Shown here one piece after another: positions 17,788-26,737 of a stretch of DNA of 64,000 nt. The DNA is taken from assembly GCF_013523055.1 (NCBI RefSeq), contig NZ_JAAMQM010000009.1, forward strand, positions 158,146 through 222,145. The letters run 5' to 3'. The translations under genes were made by a program, and so were the position numbers. The notes beneath the pieces are model-generated. The model saw only the letters and a program-made list of their open reading frames with translations. It did not search any database and had not been told where the DNA came from. The stretch comes from Pseudomonas capeferrum (lineage in GTDB: Bacteria; Pseudomonadota; Gammaproteobacteria; Pseudomonadales; Pseudomonadaceae). Each line of letters begins with the position of its first letter. The first letter of the stretch is position 1.

Positions 17788-18999
17788 TTACAGCTCGACG
17801 CAGTCGAACTGTACAAGGGTGGCGACATCCTGGTCATAGTCGACGTCGCTGCGCTCGAAGCCGAACAGGTTGAGGAATTCACGCTTGTAACCCGCGTAGT
17901 CGGTCAGTTCGAACAGGTTCTGCGTGGTTACGGTCGGCCATAGCGCCTTGCAGGCATCCTGCACATCGTCACGCAGCTCCCAGTCGTCCAGACGCAGGCG
18001 GCCTTTCTCGTCGACCTCGCCCGGCTGACCGTCCTCGCGATACAGACGGTCACGGAACATGCGATTGAGTTGCTCGCCGGTGCCTTCCTGGATGCCCTTT
18101 TCCTTCATCACCTTGAAGACCATGGACAGGTACAGAGGCATGACCGGAATGGCCGAGCTGGCCTGCGTCACTACCGACTTGAGTACCGCCACGTTGGCGC
18201 CGCCCTGGATCTCCTTGCCGAGCTTCTCGTCGAGACGCAGAGCCGTCTCGTCCAGATCCTGCTTGGCCTTGCCCAGGGCGCCATGCCAGTAGATCGGCCA
18301 GGTGATCTCGGTGCCGATGTAGCTGAAGGCCACGGTCCGTGCCTTGTCCGCCAGCACGTCGGCGGTCCGCAGGGCGTCGATCCACAGCTGCCAGTCCTGG
18401 CCACCCATGACAGTCACGGTGTCGGCGATTTCCTGCTCGGAAGCCGGCTCGATGGACGCCTCGATGATGGCGTCCTTGTTGGTGTCGATGGCGGTCGACT
18501 TGTAGGTTTCGCCGATCGGCTTGAGCGCCGAACGCACCACCTCGCCGGTCTGTGGCAGCTTGCGCACAGGCGAGGCCAGGGAGTAGACGACCAGGTCGAC
18601 CTTGCCGCCCATTTCGTTCTTGATCAGCTCGATCACCTTGGCGCGCGCTTCGTCAGAGAAGGCATCGCCATTGATCGACTTGCTGTACAGGCCTTCGGCT
18701 TTGGCGAACTTGTCGAAAGCGGCGGAGTTGTACCAGCCGGCGGTACCGGCTTTGGTCTCGGTGCCCGGCTTTTCGAAGAACACGCCCAGGGTATCGGCCT
18801 TGAAGCCGAATGCCGCGGTGATACGCGCTGCCAGGCCGTAGCCGCTGGAAGCACCGATCACCAGAACCTTCTTCGGCCCATCCTCGCGCACGCCCAGTTT
18901 GCGGGTGGCTTCGATCTGGTCACGGACATTGAGCTCGCAGCCCTTCGGATGGGTCGTGGTGCAGATGAAACCGCGGACTTTAGGATGAATGATGGCCAA
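17788..18999 (-). CDS. fabV: trans-2-enoyl-ACP/CoA reductase
   Basis: 403-residue FabV-type enoyl reductase, the last step of fatty-acid elongation, NADH-dependent and typically triclosan-tolerant. Nucleotide-binding [13 protein letters not shown] near residue 48, the Y-x8-K active site in [12 protein letters not shown], and the FabV opening [20 protein letters not shown] are visible. Monocistronic, with a hairpin after the stop. To its right the accessory region begins. Confidence 0.96.
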   Translation of the reverse strand: MAIIHPKVRGFICTTTHPKGCELNVRDQIEATRKLGVREDGPKKVLVIGASSGYGLAARITAAFGFKADTLGVFFEKPGTETKAGTAGWYNSAAFDKFAKAEGLYSKSINGDAFSDEARAKVIELIKNEMGGKVDLVVYSLASPVRKLPQTGEVVRSALKPIGETYKSTAIDTNKDAIIEASIEPASEQEIADTVTVMGGQDWQLWIDALRTADVLADKARTVAFSYIGTEITWPIYWHGALGKAKQDLDETALRLDEKLGKEIQGGANVAVLKSVVTQASSAIPVMPLYLSMVFKVMKEKGIQEGTGEQLNRMFRDRLYREDGQPGEVDEKGRLRLDDWELRDDVQDACKALWPTVTTQNLFELTDYAGYKREFLNLFGFERSDVDYDQDVATLVQFDCVEL

Positions 19000-19530
19000 G
19001 GTCAGTACCTCATCAGGTGTTTATGCTGTGGAGCCGCGCCACAGGGGCCGTCGATTCCGTTTGATCAGAGGGTGAGACTACCCTCGGAACTCATCCGACA
19101 CATATTAAGGGGTGATGGGCGGGTTGCAAAACGGCGTTGGGCGGGGTGGCGGGAGATGGGGCCTGTGACGGCGGGCGAATGCAGGGATTCTGGTCACGAA
19201 CGGGATGGACAGGCACAAGGCTCCAAGTCTGTTGGAGCTGCCAAGATCCTTCCTGCGGGATTGGGTGGCAGCCGTGCATGGGGTAGGAATACCGGGAACT
19301 TGGAACCCGGCCAGGCCGAAGCCTGCCCACACACAGCCGCCATAGCACGAAGCTGCGGTCATAAAAAATGGCCGGCATCAAGTCATCTGTCGAAATTATC
19401 GAAAAGCCAGAAACTTATAGCGAGTGCGGGGTTAGCTCAACTTCGCGCCACTTTGCGGTGCTGCGCCGTTGTGAGCTAGGAGCCACACAAGAGCGTCGTG
19501 AAAGACAGCCGGGGCGCACTGCATCGAGGA
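19000..19530. other. fabV upstream region and boundary of the mobile-element remnant
   Basis: About 530 bases. The part next to fabV should hold its promoter. Composition changes around 19.36-19.45 kb (AT-richer stretch near 19370-19430), close to where the ICE remnant begins. No convincing gene, integrase fragment or attachment repeat was recognised. Confidence 0.4.
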
Positions 19531-20544
19531 CTATTGCCTGCTTGTCAGCTCGGGAAACGGCGTTTCCAGCGCATCTGCCAGTTGGTAGCCCGTGCCGTCG
19601 AAACCGACGACGCGGGCGATGCTTTCGACGTGGCGCTTGCGGCCACGCCCGGCGATGTGGATGACGACATTGATGGCCTCGGCGATCAACGCACGCGGTG
19701 GGTTCATCGCCACTTCAAGGATCAGTTGCTCCAGGCGCAGCAGCGCCCCCAAGGCGGAACCCGCGTGAATCGTAGCGATGCCGCCGGGGTGGCCGGTGCC
19801 CCACACCTTGATGAGATCCAGCGCCTCGCCGCCGCGCACCTCGCCGACGATCACGCGGTCGGGGCGCAGGCGCATCGTGGCTCGCACCAGTTCCTGCATC
19901 GACACCACGCCCGCGCGCGTGCGCAGCGGCACATGGTCGCGGGCCGCGCATTGCAACTCGATGGTGTCTTCGAGCACGAGCACGCGATCACCCGTGGCGG
20001 CGATCTCGGCCAGCAGCGCATTGGCAAGCGTGGTCTTGCCGGTACTGGTGCCGCCCGCTATCAACACGTTCTGCCGTTCGCGCACGGCGCGGCGCAAGAA
20101 GTCCGCCTGGCCGGTAGTTAGAATGCCGTCGGCGACATACTGATCCAGGCCGATGATGTTCACGGCGCGTTTGCGCAGCGCGAAAGCTGGCCCCGGTGCG
20201 GCCGGCGGCAAGATGCCCTCGAAGCGTTCGCCCGTTTCCGGTAACTCGGCGGTCAGCAGTGGCTGGCCGCGATGCACCTCTGCACCAACGTGTGCGGCAA
20301 CAAGCCGAATGATGCGCTCGCCGTCGGCCTCGGGAAGTTCCACACCCAGCGGCGCGCGGCCCGACGACAGCCGATCCACCCACAGGGTGCGTTCGGGGTT
20401 GAGCATGATTTCCACCACGTCCGGGTCTTCGAGTGCGGCGGCGATCAGCGGCCCCATTGCCATGCGCAGCATCTAGATGCGGCGATCCTGTGAGGTGGGG
20501 GCCGACGAGCGTGGTTCGGGCGGGGTCTGCGGAACGGCGCTCAT
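19531..20544 (-). pseudogene. trbB: conjugal transfer ATPase TrbB, interrupted by an amber codon
   Basis: Type IV secretion ATPase of IncP/Tn4371-type conjugation systems. The downstream 313 residues are intact: Walker A GGTSTGKTTLANA, Walker B region DRVIVGEVRGGEALDL and HPGGIATIHAGSA. The natural start is ATG at 20544 (MSAVPQTPPEPRSSAP), overlapping the copG stop by four bases, but codon 24 is TAG (20473-20475), apparently a CAG-to-TAG change. Reinitiation at the ATG directly after (20472) could give a nearly full-length protein. trbC and the later trb genes are absent, so it is without partners. Confidence 0.85.
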
Positions 20545-20735
20545 GAGGCACGGTCCCGCGCTTCGGCCAGCGCCGCCGCATCGTCCATCCGCACCGGGTC
20601 GGAGTACAGTTCTTCCACCACATCGCGCACCAGACTACGGCCGCGCAGCAGGTGTCTGCCGAGCTGTTCGATGAACTGTTCGAAACGCGCCTTGCCCTGG
20701 GCACGGGCCGCGTCCTGATGCGCCTCGGGAACCAG
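20541..20735 (-). pseudogene. CopG-family regulator, C-terminal remnant
   Basis: Only the last ~60 codons survive: VPEAHQDAARAQGKARF, then EQLGRHLLRGRSLVRDVVEEL. This C-terminus is typical of the CopG/ribbon-helix-helix protein encoded just before trbB in Tn4371-type ICEs. The N-terminal DNA-binding half is replaced at about 20735 by an unrelated LysR fragment reading the other way. Confidence 0.65.
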
Positions 20736-20896
20736 CGATCCTGCTGGAAGCCGACGTTCGGGCAGGCGGCCTCGTGCAATTGTTCCCATCCCATGAGCTT
20801 CCCGCCCGCCCGATGAGCGTGGTCTATCTGCCAGATCGCTATCGCTCGCCCAAGCTGCGCAGCTTTGTGGATTTTTTGGTGGAGCGATTCAACTGA
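20736..20896 (+). pseudogene. LysR-family regulator, C-terminal fragment
   Basis: On the plus strand, a frame ending at TGA 20894-20896 reads LLEADVRAGGLVQLFPSHE ... VVYLPDRYRSPKLRSF and VDFLVERFN, the standard end of LysR-type effector domains. It has no start codon region and abuts the copG remnant. It points opposite to the LysR N-terminal fragment next to it, so a local inversion or fusion of two remnants is implied. Confidence 0.7.
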
Positions 20897-20936
20897 TCCG
20901 CACTTGTTGTCAGATACCAAGGCCACGCTGTCTTCC

Positions 20937-21076
20937 AATTGCTCGCCGAGGTCTTCTTCCAGTTCCTTGATAGTGCGCGAGATCGGTGATTGCTCGATGT
21001 GCAGCCGCTCGGCGGTGCGGGTAAAGCGGAGCTCTTCAGCGACGGCAAGGAAGCAACGCAGATGCCGAAGTTCCAT
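20937..21076 (-). pseudogene. LysR-family regulator, N-terminal fragment (traR-like)
   Basis: Starts MELRHLRCFLAVAEELRFTR and continues TAERLHIEQSPISRTIKELEEDL, a clear LysR helix-turn-helix, then loses similarity at about residue 47. It starts 8 bases after the UvrA-like stop, with GAGGTG as Shine-Dalgarno. A LysR regulator (traR) occurs in Tn4371-type ICEs near traG, so this may be its remnant. The frame remains open for about 300 further codons of non-homologous sequence. Confidence 0.7.
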
Positions 21077-21084
21077 GCTTCACC

Positions 21085-23370
21085 TCACGGAAGGGCGGAA
21101 AAATGGCGCCGAAGGAACGGCCCCGTTACAGACTCCGGGGCGCTGATCATTGCCGTGGGTAAACCCTCGAAGATGACTTTCCCGCCTTTCTTGCCTGCCC
21201 CCGGCCCCATCTCGATCAACCAGTCGGCATGGGCCATGACATCCAGGTTGTGTTCGACCACGATGACGGTGGCACCACGCTGCGTGAGGCCATCAAGAAT
21301 GCCAAGCAGCCGATCGACATCGGACATATGCAGGCCGGACGTCGGCTCGTCAAAAACATACAAGCTGCCTTCTTCGGCCAATCGGGATGCCAGTTTCAAA
21401 CGCTGGCGCTCGCCGCCTGACAGGGTGTTTAGCCGCTGTCCCAACGACAGATAGCCCAATCCGACATTGGAGAGCCGGTGCAATGGCTCAACGATGTCTT
21501 GGCAGGATTGAAAATGCCGCAGCGCCTGTTCCACAGAGAAGGCGAGAACCTGGGCAATATTGCAGCCCATCCAGGTGATCGCGCGTGCCGCCTCGTTGAA
21601 TCCTGTGGCACTGCAGGCATCACAGGGCGTTTCCACGCTGTCCATGAAAGCCAAGTCGGTCTGGACCAGGCCCAGCCCCTTGCAGGCTGGACAAGCCCCC
21701 TGGGCGTTACTGCTGAACAGGCTGGCGGGCTGGCCGCTGGCTTTCGCGAAGCCTGAACGAATCTCGTCAAGCACACCGATATAGCTTGCGACCGACGAGC
21801 GCCGCGTTCCTCCCAAACCTTTCTGGTCGATCAAGATGACATCGGGGCAATGGCGGAGCAGTAGGCGGTTGACGAGCGTGCTTTTGCCAGAGCCAGCGAC
21901 ACCCGTCACTACGGTCAGAACACCGGTAGGTATGGATACGCTGACATCCTGCAGGTTGTACAGCGAAAGGTGTTGCAAGGCGATCTGTCCCGTAGCAGAG
22001 CGCGGCTCGCGTTTCATCGGTGCGGCCCGTTGCAGGTAACGCCCCGTCAGAGTATCGGCCTTCCGCAAGCCTGCGTAATCGCCTTGGTACACCACATAGC
22101 CGCCATCCTTCCCGGCGCCCGGCCCCATGTCCACCACATGATCGGCAATGGCGATGACATCTGGATCGTGCTCCACCACCAAGACGGTATTGCCCTTGTC
22201 GCGCAGGCCGCGCAGCAACGTGTTGAGTTGGTGGACATCGCGTGGATGCAACCCGACGCTGGGTTCATCGAAGATGTAGGCGATGTCGGCCAGACTGCTG
22301 CCAAGATGGCGAACCATCTTCACGCGCTGGGACTCACCGCCCGACAGGCTCGCGGTTTCACGGCCCAGACTGAGGTAGTCCAGGCCGATAGCGCGCATCT
22401 GCTCCAGTCTTTCGACAATGGCTGTCAGCACCGTAGCAATGGCTTCCGAAGCTACCGTCCGAATGAAGACCAGCAGGTCGGAAATCTCCAGACTGGCGCA
22501 GTCCGCGATGGATTTGCCATTGATCTTGCAGGAAAGGATGGTCGGATTGAGGCGGGCTCCACCACAAGCCGGGCACCGTTGGCGAGTGATGACATGAGCG
22601 AGCCCTTCACGTTCTGCCTGGGTCAGGCGACTGGGCTCATGATCCAGATAGGCTCGACGAAAGCGCGGAACGACGCCCTGAAACCGCGCCGATGACGGCC
22701 ATCCGGGCAGCGGATTGCTCACGGCAAGATCGTCGGCATACAGCAAGGTCTGCCATTCGTCCGAGGTGTAGTCGGCGAGCGGTTTGTCGCAATCAAACAA
22801 GCCTGAGCAAGCGTAGCGCTTCCAGCGGAATGTGCCGCGGGCAAACGTGGGAAACCGGATCGCTCCTTGGTTCAGGGACTTGTTGCGGTCGAACAGGAGA
22901 TCGAGGTCAAGCTCGTCGACCATGCCCAGCCCCTGGCAGGTCGGGCACATCCCCTGTGGGTGATTGAACGAGAACACATTGGAGTAGCCCACGAATGGCT
23001 CGCCCAGGCGCGAGAACAGTAGCCGCAGCAAAGGCTGTATGTCAGTGGCCGTCCCCACTGTCGAGCGCGCATTGCCGCCCAGCGGTTTCTGATCAACCAC
23101 GATGGACGCTGGCAAGCTGCGCAAGGCATCGGCCTGCGGTTGGCCGTAATGCGGCAGACGGTGCCGCACGAAGGCACTATGGCTTTCGTTGAGCTGACGC
23201 TGGGATTCGGCCGCGATCGTGTCAAACACCAATGAGGACTTTCCTGAACCGGACACGCCGGTGAACACTGTGATGCAGTGCTTGGGAACCTTCAGGGTGA
23301 CGTTGCGCAGGTTGTTGTTGCGCGCACCGATGATCTCCATGTCCTGGTACGGGGTGTGTACGGGGCTCAT
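21085..23370 (-). CDS. UvrA-like ABC ATPase (short UvrA paralogue, probable drug-resistance type)
   Basis: 761 residues versus about 940 for UvrA, so the UvrB-binding/insertion region is reduced. Two ABC modules: Walker A VSGSGKSSLVFDT (about 40) and GVAGSGKSTLVNR (about 495); signatures LSGGESQRVKM and LSGGERQRLKL, each followed by a FDEPS/FDEPT Walker B. CPTCQGLG, CPACGGARLNP and CPACKGLGLV are zinc-finger-like. Short UvrA paralogues (DrrC-like) are linked to resistance against DNA-binding drugs. It overlaps a MarR regulator by 4 bases, which fits drug-responsive control. Intact, unlike the surrounding ICE genes. Confidence 0.85.
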   Translation of the reverse strand: MSPVHTPYQDMEIIGARNNNLRNVTLKVPKHCITVFTGVSGSGKSSLVFDTIAAESQRQLNESHSAFVRHRLPHYGQPQADALRSLPASIVVDQKPLGGNARSTVGTATDIQPLLRLLFSRLGEPFVGYSNVFSFNHPQGMCPTCQGLGMVDELDLDLLFDRNKSLNQGAIRFPTFARGTFRWKRYACSGLFDCDKPLADYTSDEWQTLLYADDLAVSNPLPGWPSSARFQGVVPRFRRAYLDHEPSRLTQAEREGLAHVITRQRCPACGGARLNPTILSCKINGKSIADCASLEISDLLVFIRTVASEAIATVLTAIVERLEQMRAIGLDYLSLGRETASLSGGESQRVKMVRHLGSSLADIAYIFDEPSVGLHPRDVHQLNTLLRGLRDKGNTVLVVEHDPDVIAIADHVVDMGPGAGKDGGYVVYQGDYAGLRKADTLTGRYLQRAAPMKREPRSATGQIALQHLSLYNLQDVSVSIPTGVLTVVTGVAGSGKSTLVNRLLLRHCPDVILIDQKGLGGTRRSSVASYIGVLDEIRSGFAKASGQPASLFSSNAQGACPACKGLGLVQTDLAFMDSVETPCDACSATGFNEAARAITWMGCNIAQVLAFSVEQALRHFQSCQDIVEPLHRLSNVGLGYLSLGQRLNTLSGGERQRLKLASRLAEEGSLYVFDEPTSGLHMSDVDRLLGILDGLTQRGATVIVVEHNLDVMAHADWLIEMGPGAGKKGGKVIFEGLPTAMISAPESVTGPFLRRHFSALP

Positions 23371-23831
23371 GCGCGCGTCCCCTGTTCGGCGGCATGGGAG
23401 GTCAATGCAGTGCTGACCTTCTCGCAGAGTTCCGTGAACATGGCCTGCTCACCGGACGTCAGTGCAGCCATGACGCACTGTGCAGCGTCACGCCTGCTCG
23501 TGGCGGCGCGCACGAGGAAATCGCGTCCTTGCCGCGTCAGCGTGGTGACCTGCTCGCGACGATCCCCGTCGCCCTGCATTTGCTCCACCAGATTGAGATC
23601 CTTGAGCACACGCAAAGACTTGGAGATGCCGGTACGAGCTGCACCCAGCTTGTCACCCAGCAGTGAGGGCCTCATGGGGCCTTGCAGGCGCAGAAGCTCA
23701 AGAATGTCGTACTGAGCCCAGCTCACCGCCTCGGGCGTATAGCGGGTGCGGCGCGCTAGAAGAATACATTGGAGATGCGAGAGCGCGTTCTCCAAAACGC
23801 TGGGGTCTTCGTTGGCTTGAACAGTGATCAT
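23367..23831 (-). CDS. MarR-family transcriptional regulator
   Basis: 154 residues with a winged-helix core (about 50-115: YDILELLRLQGPMRPSLLGD, then ARTGISKSLRVLKDLNLVEQM and GDGDRREQVTTLTRQG, the wing). Overlaps the UvrA-like gene (ATGA), so it probably controls its own operon. An inverted repeat sits immediately upstream. The ligand is unknown. Confidence 0.88.
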   Translation of the reverse strand: MITVQANEDPSVLENALSHLQCILLARRTRYTPEAVSWAQYDILELLRLQGPMRPSLLGDKLGAARTGISKSLRVLKDLNLVEQMQGDGDRREQVTTLTRQGRDFLVRAATSRRDAAQCVMAALTSGEQAMFTELCEKVSTALTSHAAEQGTRA

Positions 23832-23841
23832 GGGATTCCTA

Positions 23842-23875
23842 CAAGTTTCTCAACTGCAACTTGATTCATATGAAT
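23842..23875. promoter_or_regulatory. candidate MarR operators
   Basis: CAAGTT (23842-23847) and AACTTG (23858-23863) form an inverted repeat with 10-base spacing, and ATTCATATGAAT (23864-23875) is a perfect palindrome. Both lie 11-44 bases upstream of the marR start in an AT-rich patch, where autoregulatory MarR sites are usually found. Confidence 0.55.
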
Positions 23876-23912
23876 GTGCAGTAATTTTACATATATGGTT
23901 TCCAAAAGGAAA

Positions 23913-24936
23913 TTATATGGATGCCCCGCGCTGCCGTCCAATCTCCCACGACACCCCACCGCCGCGCACCGTCGCGGCGATCTGCCGCCCCAGCCGCTGT
24001 TCAATCACCGGCCGCCACGGCACCAGGCTGAATCCCGTGCTGTCATCCAGCATCGCGTAGCGCCCGCTGGCGAGCATGACGGAGCGCCGGTAGATGCCGG
24101 CCACGCGCTGCCCGCCCGCCACGGGGCGATGCTCCAGGCCGGTGGCAGCAGCAATGTCCTTCGCGGTCTGCGTCAGTTCCCGATTGCGCAGCGTGCCCAG
24201 CAGATTCCGGGCGAGGATCACGCGCTGCCCGCGCCGTTCCGCCAGCCCTTGTTCGGCCAGGAAGTCGGCACGTTGCTGCAAGGCTTGTTTCGTTTCGCCA
24301 CCAAAGCCCAGGTCGCCCAATCCCCGGCCGCCGCCGATCAGTTGTTGGTCGAGCCAGGTGGCCCCGATCACGCGGGCCTGCCGCTCGATGGGAAGGTGCG
24401 ATTTCAGTTCCACCGCCACGCCGCCCAGCCGTTTCGCGTCGTACTGGCGGCCGCGTTCTGCCAGGTCGTCGGGCACCTTCCATAGCCCCTCGGCCACACG
24501 CTCCACGATGCCAGCCCGGCGCAGGGCTTCCAGTCGGTGGACGTGGGCCACGGCAACCTCCTGCGGATCGCGTCCAGGCTTGGCCCGGTTCGCCATCGCG
24601 GCCCGTGCCGTCGCGCTCGATGTAGCGCAGGTGCTTGGCGAGCGATTGCGGGCTGGCGTTGCGCTGATTGACCAGCAGCGTCTTGATGGTCACGCGCCGC
24701 GACATGGGCGTGAGATTCGCCCCGGCGATGCGCGCCGCCGTGTGGCCGCGCCCCAGACGGGAGCCGGGGCGCTGGCCGACGCGTGCGCCGCTACCACCGG
24801 CCGCAGAATGGCGCATAGAGGATTTGCCGCCACCTTGCCCGCCTGGTTGAGCACCTTGGATATGAAGCTTTGGCCTTGGCCCTTGCCCCGGTTCTTCGAG
24901 GCGCCGGGGCGCACCGGGAAATCGTCGTCATGACCG
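23913..24936 (-). pseudogene. DUF3363-type relaxase (TraI/VirD2-like), frameshifted and internally deleted
   Basis: Relaxase/mobilisation nuclease of a Tn4371-type ICE. The N-terminus (HDDDFPVRPGASKNRGKGQG) runs to about 24828, where loss of one G shifts the frame into SSMRHSAAGGSGARVGQRPG ... RRVTIKTLLVNQRNA ... HLRYIERDGTGRDGEPGQA. At about 24575 the sequence jumps straight into the C-terminal DUF3363 part (EVAVAHVHRLEALRRAGIVE ... GATWLDQQLIGGG ... FSLVPWRPVIEQRLGRQI), with several hundred residues including the catalytic domain missing. The initiation codon is not clear. Non-functional for transfer. Confidence 0.8.
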
Positions 24937-25383
24937 CCCTCCCTGCAAGCTATGGCGTGTCCTGGCGTGCGAAGCACGCGGACATGCCTGCATTGGCGCG
25001 GGCCTCGCGCTGAACGTGGCACGGCGGCGAAGCCGAGCCGTGCCGCACCACCCCCATGTGCAGACAGGCTTTCGACGCGGCCCGGTGCCGCGTCCTTTTG
25101 TCTTGCCTTCCGCCTTTGCCCTTCGCTTTCGCTCCGGGCCTCGGCGTCCCGGCGGTGCTGCGCTGCCCGCAGCCAGCCCGCCGGCGAACGCAGCCACGAC
25201 CACAGGCTGGGCACGTTCAAGGCAAGACGCCTGCACGTGGGAAGGCGGCGCCGGATGTTTCGCGAAGTGCGGCGCGGATGCGCTCGCACTGCACGCGCGA
25301 CGACACGGTGACGACCAGCGGAACGACATACCCGGTGGCACGATGAGATGCACGGGAACGTGCAGCGAATCGGCTGACATCAT
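24928..25383 (-). CDS. hypothetical protein between traF and relaxase
   Basis: Open frame of 151 codons whose ATG overlaps the traF stop by four bases (ATGA), suggesting a coupled gene. It begins MMSADSLHVPVHLIVPPGMS; the rest is Arg/Ala/Pro-rich and low in features, typical of non-selected GC-rich sequence. It may be a frame-damaged remnant of the small gene found at this place in related ICEs. I do not recognise it. Confidence 0.3.
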   Translation of the reverse strand: MMSADSLHVPVHLIVPPGMSFRWSSPCRRACSASASAPHFAKHPAPPSHVQASCLERAQPVVVAAFAGGLAAGSAAPPGRRGPERKRRAKAEGKTKGRGTGPRRKPVCTWGWCGTARLRRRATFSARPAPMQACPRASHARTRHSLQGGRS

Positions 25384-25898
25384 GGACGTGTCTCCAGCCA
25401 GACCGGATGTGCAACACCGATCACGGTGGATGCAGCAATCGGTCCGAAATACCGGCTGTCGAACGACGCCGGGTTGGTCACGCTCAACAGTTCGCCAGGT
25501 TCAAGGCGGCGGCACTGCTGCCAGGATGGCTGCGGGCAGCCCAGCCGGTCGGTCGGCAGCACGGCGGCCGCAGGCACGCCGTCGGATGCAAACGATACCG
25601 CCAGCGATGCATACCTCCTGCGGTGACACGGCGCTCACTCGCTTGAGCAGTGGAACGCGCGTCGGCAGTAGCCGCGCTGCGCAGCCAGTGCGGCAGCTTC
25701 GGTCGGCAGTGGGACAAGCACGATACTGCCCACGGACAACGGACGTGGCAGCGAAGCGGCCCGATGGCTGAACGGTTCGATGCGATACCAGCCGGCCGCC
25801 ACACTGTCAGACGGGTTGTAGGTCAGATGCGGCAGCGGCGACACGAACGTGGCCCAGGCCAGCGCAGCGAGGCCGGCAGCGGCAAAGCCCGTCAGCAC
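25380..25898 (-). pseudogene. traF: TraF-like S26 peptidase, two compensating frameshifts
   Basis: Conjugative pilin peptidase of the signal-peptidase I fold. The N-terminal part (25898 to about 25655) has a membrane anchor (LTGFAAAGLAALAWATFVS) and TYNPSDSVAAGWYRIEP with the catalytic-Ser region, then goes out of frame; the middle (RVPLLKRVSAVSPQEVCIAG) is in a second frame to about 25595; the C-terminal part (VPAAAVLPTDRLG ... NPASFDSRYFGPI) is back in the first frame. Two opposite single-base indels explain this. About 60 bases are read out of frame, including the catalytic lysine region. Confidence 0.8.
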
Positions 25899-25943
25899 GA
25901 TGCCAGCGAGGATGCGGTGCGATGCTGGATGTGGAAAGCGTCG

Positions 25944-26489
25944 TCATGGCCACGCCCTCCCGGCCAGCCAGGCCGTATGTCGCTCGGCGGTGTATTCGGG
26001 TAGCGGCAAGCGCGCAGCGAGCCGGTTGCCGAGCGTGCGCCAGTACGCTGGCGACACGTCGGCTGGCGCGATGCCCAGCGCCTCGATGGCGTCGAGCTGG
26101 ACAAACACGGCACGGACGGCAGGTTCGCCTTCGGCGTGCAGCAGCAACCGCGAACCGGGCAGCACGCCGGGGATGCGCTGCGCCGCATCCAACGACGTGC
26201 AAGCCTGCATCACCATGAGTTCCCAACGGGTCGTGCCGTAGTCATTGGCCTGCCCCCGGATGCGGCAAAACACGGCCCCCGACAAGAACACTGCGACACG
26301 GCGCCACTGGTCAAGCCGGACGATGCGTGACGGTTCGCCGAAGCGCAGGTAGAGGTCGATGCGCCGTTCGACGTAGGCGAGCGATACGCGGGTCAACAGT
26401 ACGGTGCCGGCCCGTCTGGCGAGCATCGCGAGCGAAGGCGGACTTGTGTTGGTTGTGGCAGCTGTGGCCGCCGAAGGTTGCACGTTCAT
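25944..26489 (-). CDS. DUF2840 family ICE protein
   Basis: 181 residues: LTRVSLAYVERRIDLYLRFG, then VAVFLSGAVFCRIRGQANDY and WELMVMQACTSLDAAQRIPG are typical of the DUF2840 proteins encoded between parA and traF in Tn4371-type ICEs. Function unknown. ATG at 26489 overlaps the upstream ribbon-helix-helix stop (ATGA); GGAGAATTCCCA is the Shine-Dalgarno. Apparently intact within an otherwise decayed element. Confidence 0.8.
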   Translation of the reverse strand: MNVQPSAATAATTNTSPPSLAMLARRAGTVLLTRVSLAYVERRIDLYLRFGEPSRIVRLDQWRRVAVFLSGAVFCRIRGQANDYGTTRWELMVMQACTSLDAAQRIPGVLPGSRLLLHAEGEPAVRAVFVQLDAIEALGIAPADVSPAYWRTLGNRLAARLPLPEYTAERHTAWLAGRAWP

Positions 26490-26737
26490 TGGGAATTCTC
26501 CGGAAACTCGCGTTCCAGCAGTGCGCGCAGTAGTTCGGCTACCGTCACGCCACGCGTGAAGGCAGACACCTTGATGCGCGCCCGCATGGCGGGCGTGATG
26601 TCGAGGGTCAGGCGCGCGGTGTAGAGGTCGCCCTTTTGCAAGGCATCGGCGTCGCCCTGGCGAATCCACGCCTCGGCGTACGGATTCGCCGGCGGACGCG
26701 CGCCGATGCCGATGCGTTTGCCGCGCGTATTCGTCAT
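26486..26737 (-). CDS. ribbon-helix-helix (partition-associated) protein
   Basis: 83 residues: basic N-terminus, then DLYTARLTLDITPAMRARIK and VSAFTRGVTVAELLRALLER, a ribbon-helix-helix pattern seen in small ParB-like or stability proteins following parA. The start is chosen at ATG 26737 because it overlaps the parA stop (ATGA); another ATG lies 9 bases upstream. Intact, but its partner parA is broken. Confidence 0.7.
   Translation of the reverse strand: MTNTRGKRIGIGARPPANPYAEAWIRQGDADALQKGDLYTARLTLDITPAMRARIKVSAFTRGVTVAELLRALLEREFPENSQ

Noticed and set aside
18070..19479. A 469-codon plus-strand open frame opposite fabV
   Set aside because: Antisense shadow; its composition mirrors the fabV codons and its right end runs into non-coding DNA.
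20541..20789. An 82-codon minus-strand frame as an intact small gene
   Set aside because: Its first ~20 codons are antisense of a LysR C-terminus; only the rest is copG-derived, so it is a chimeric remnant.
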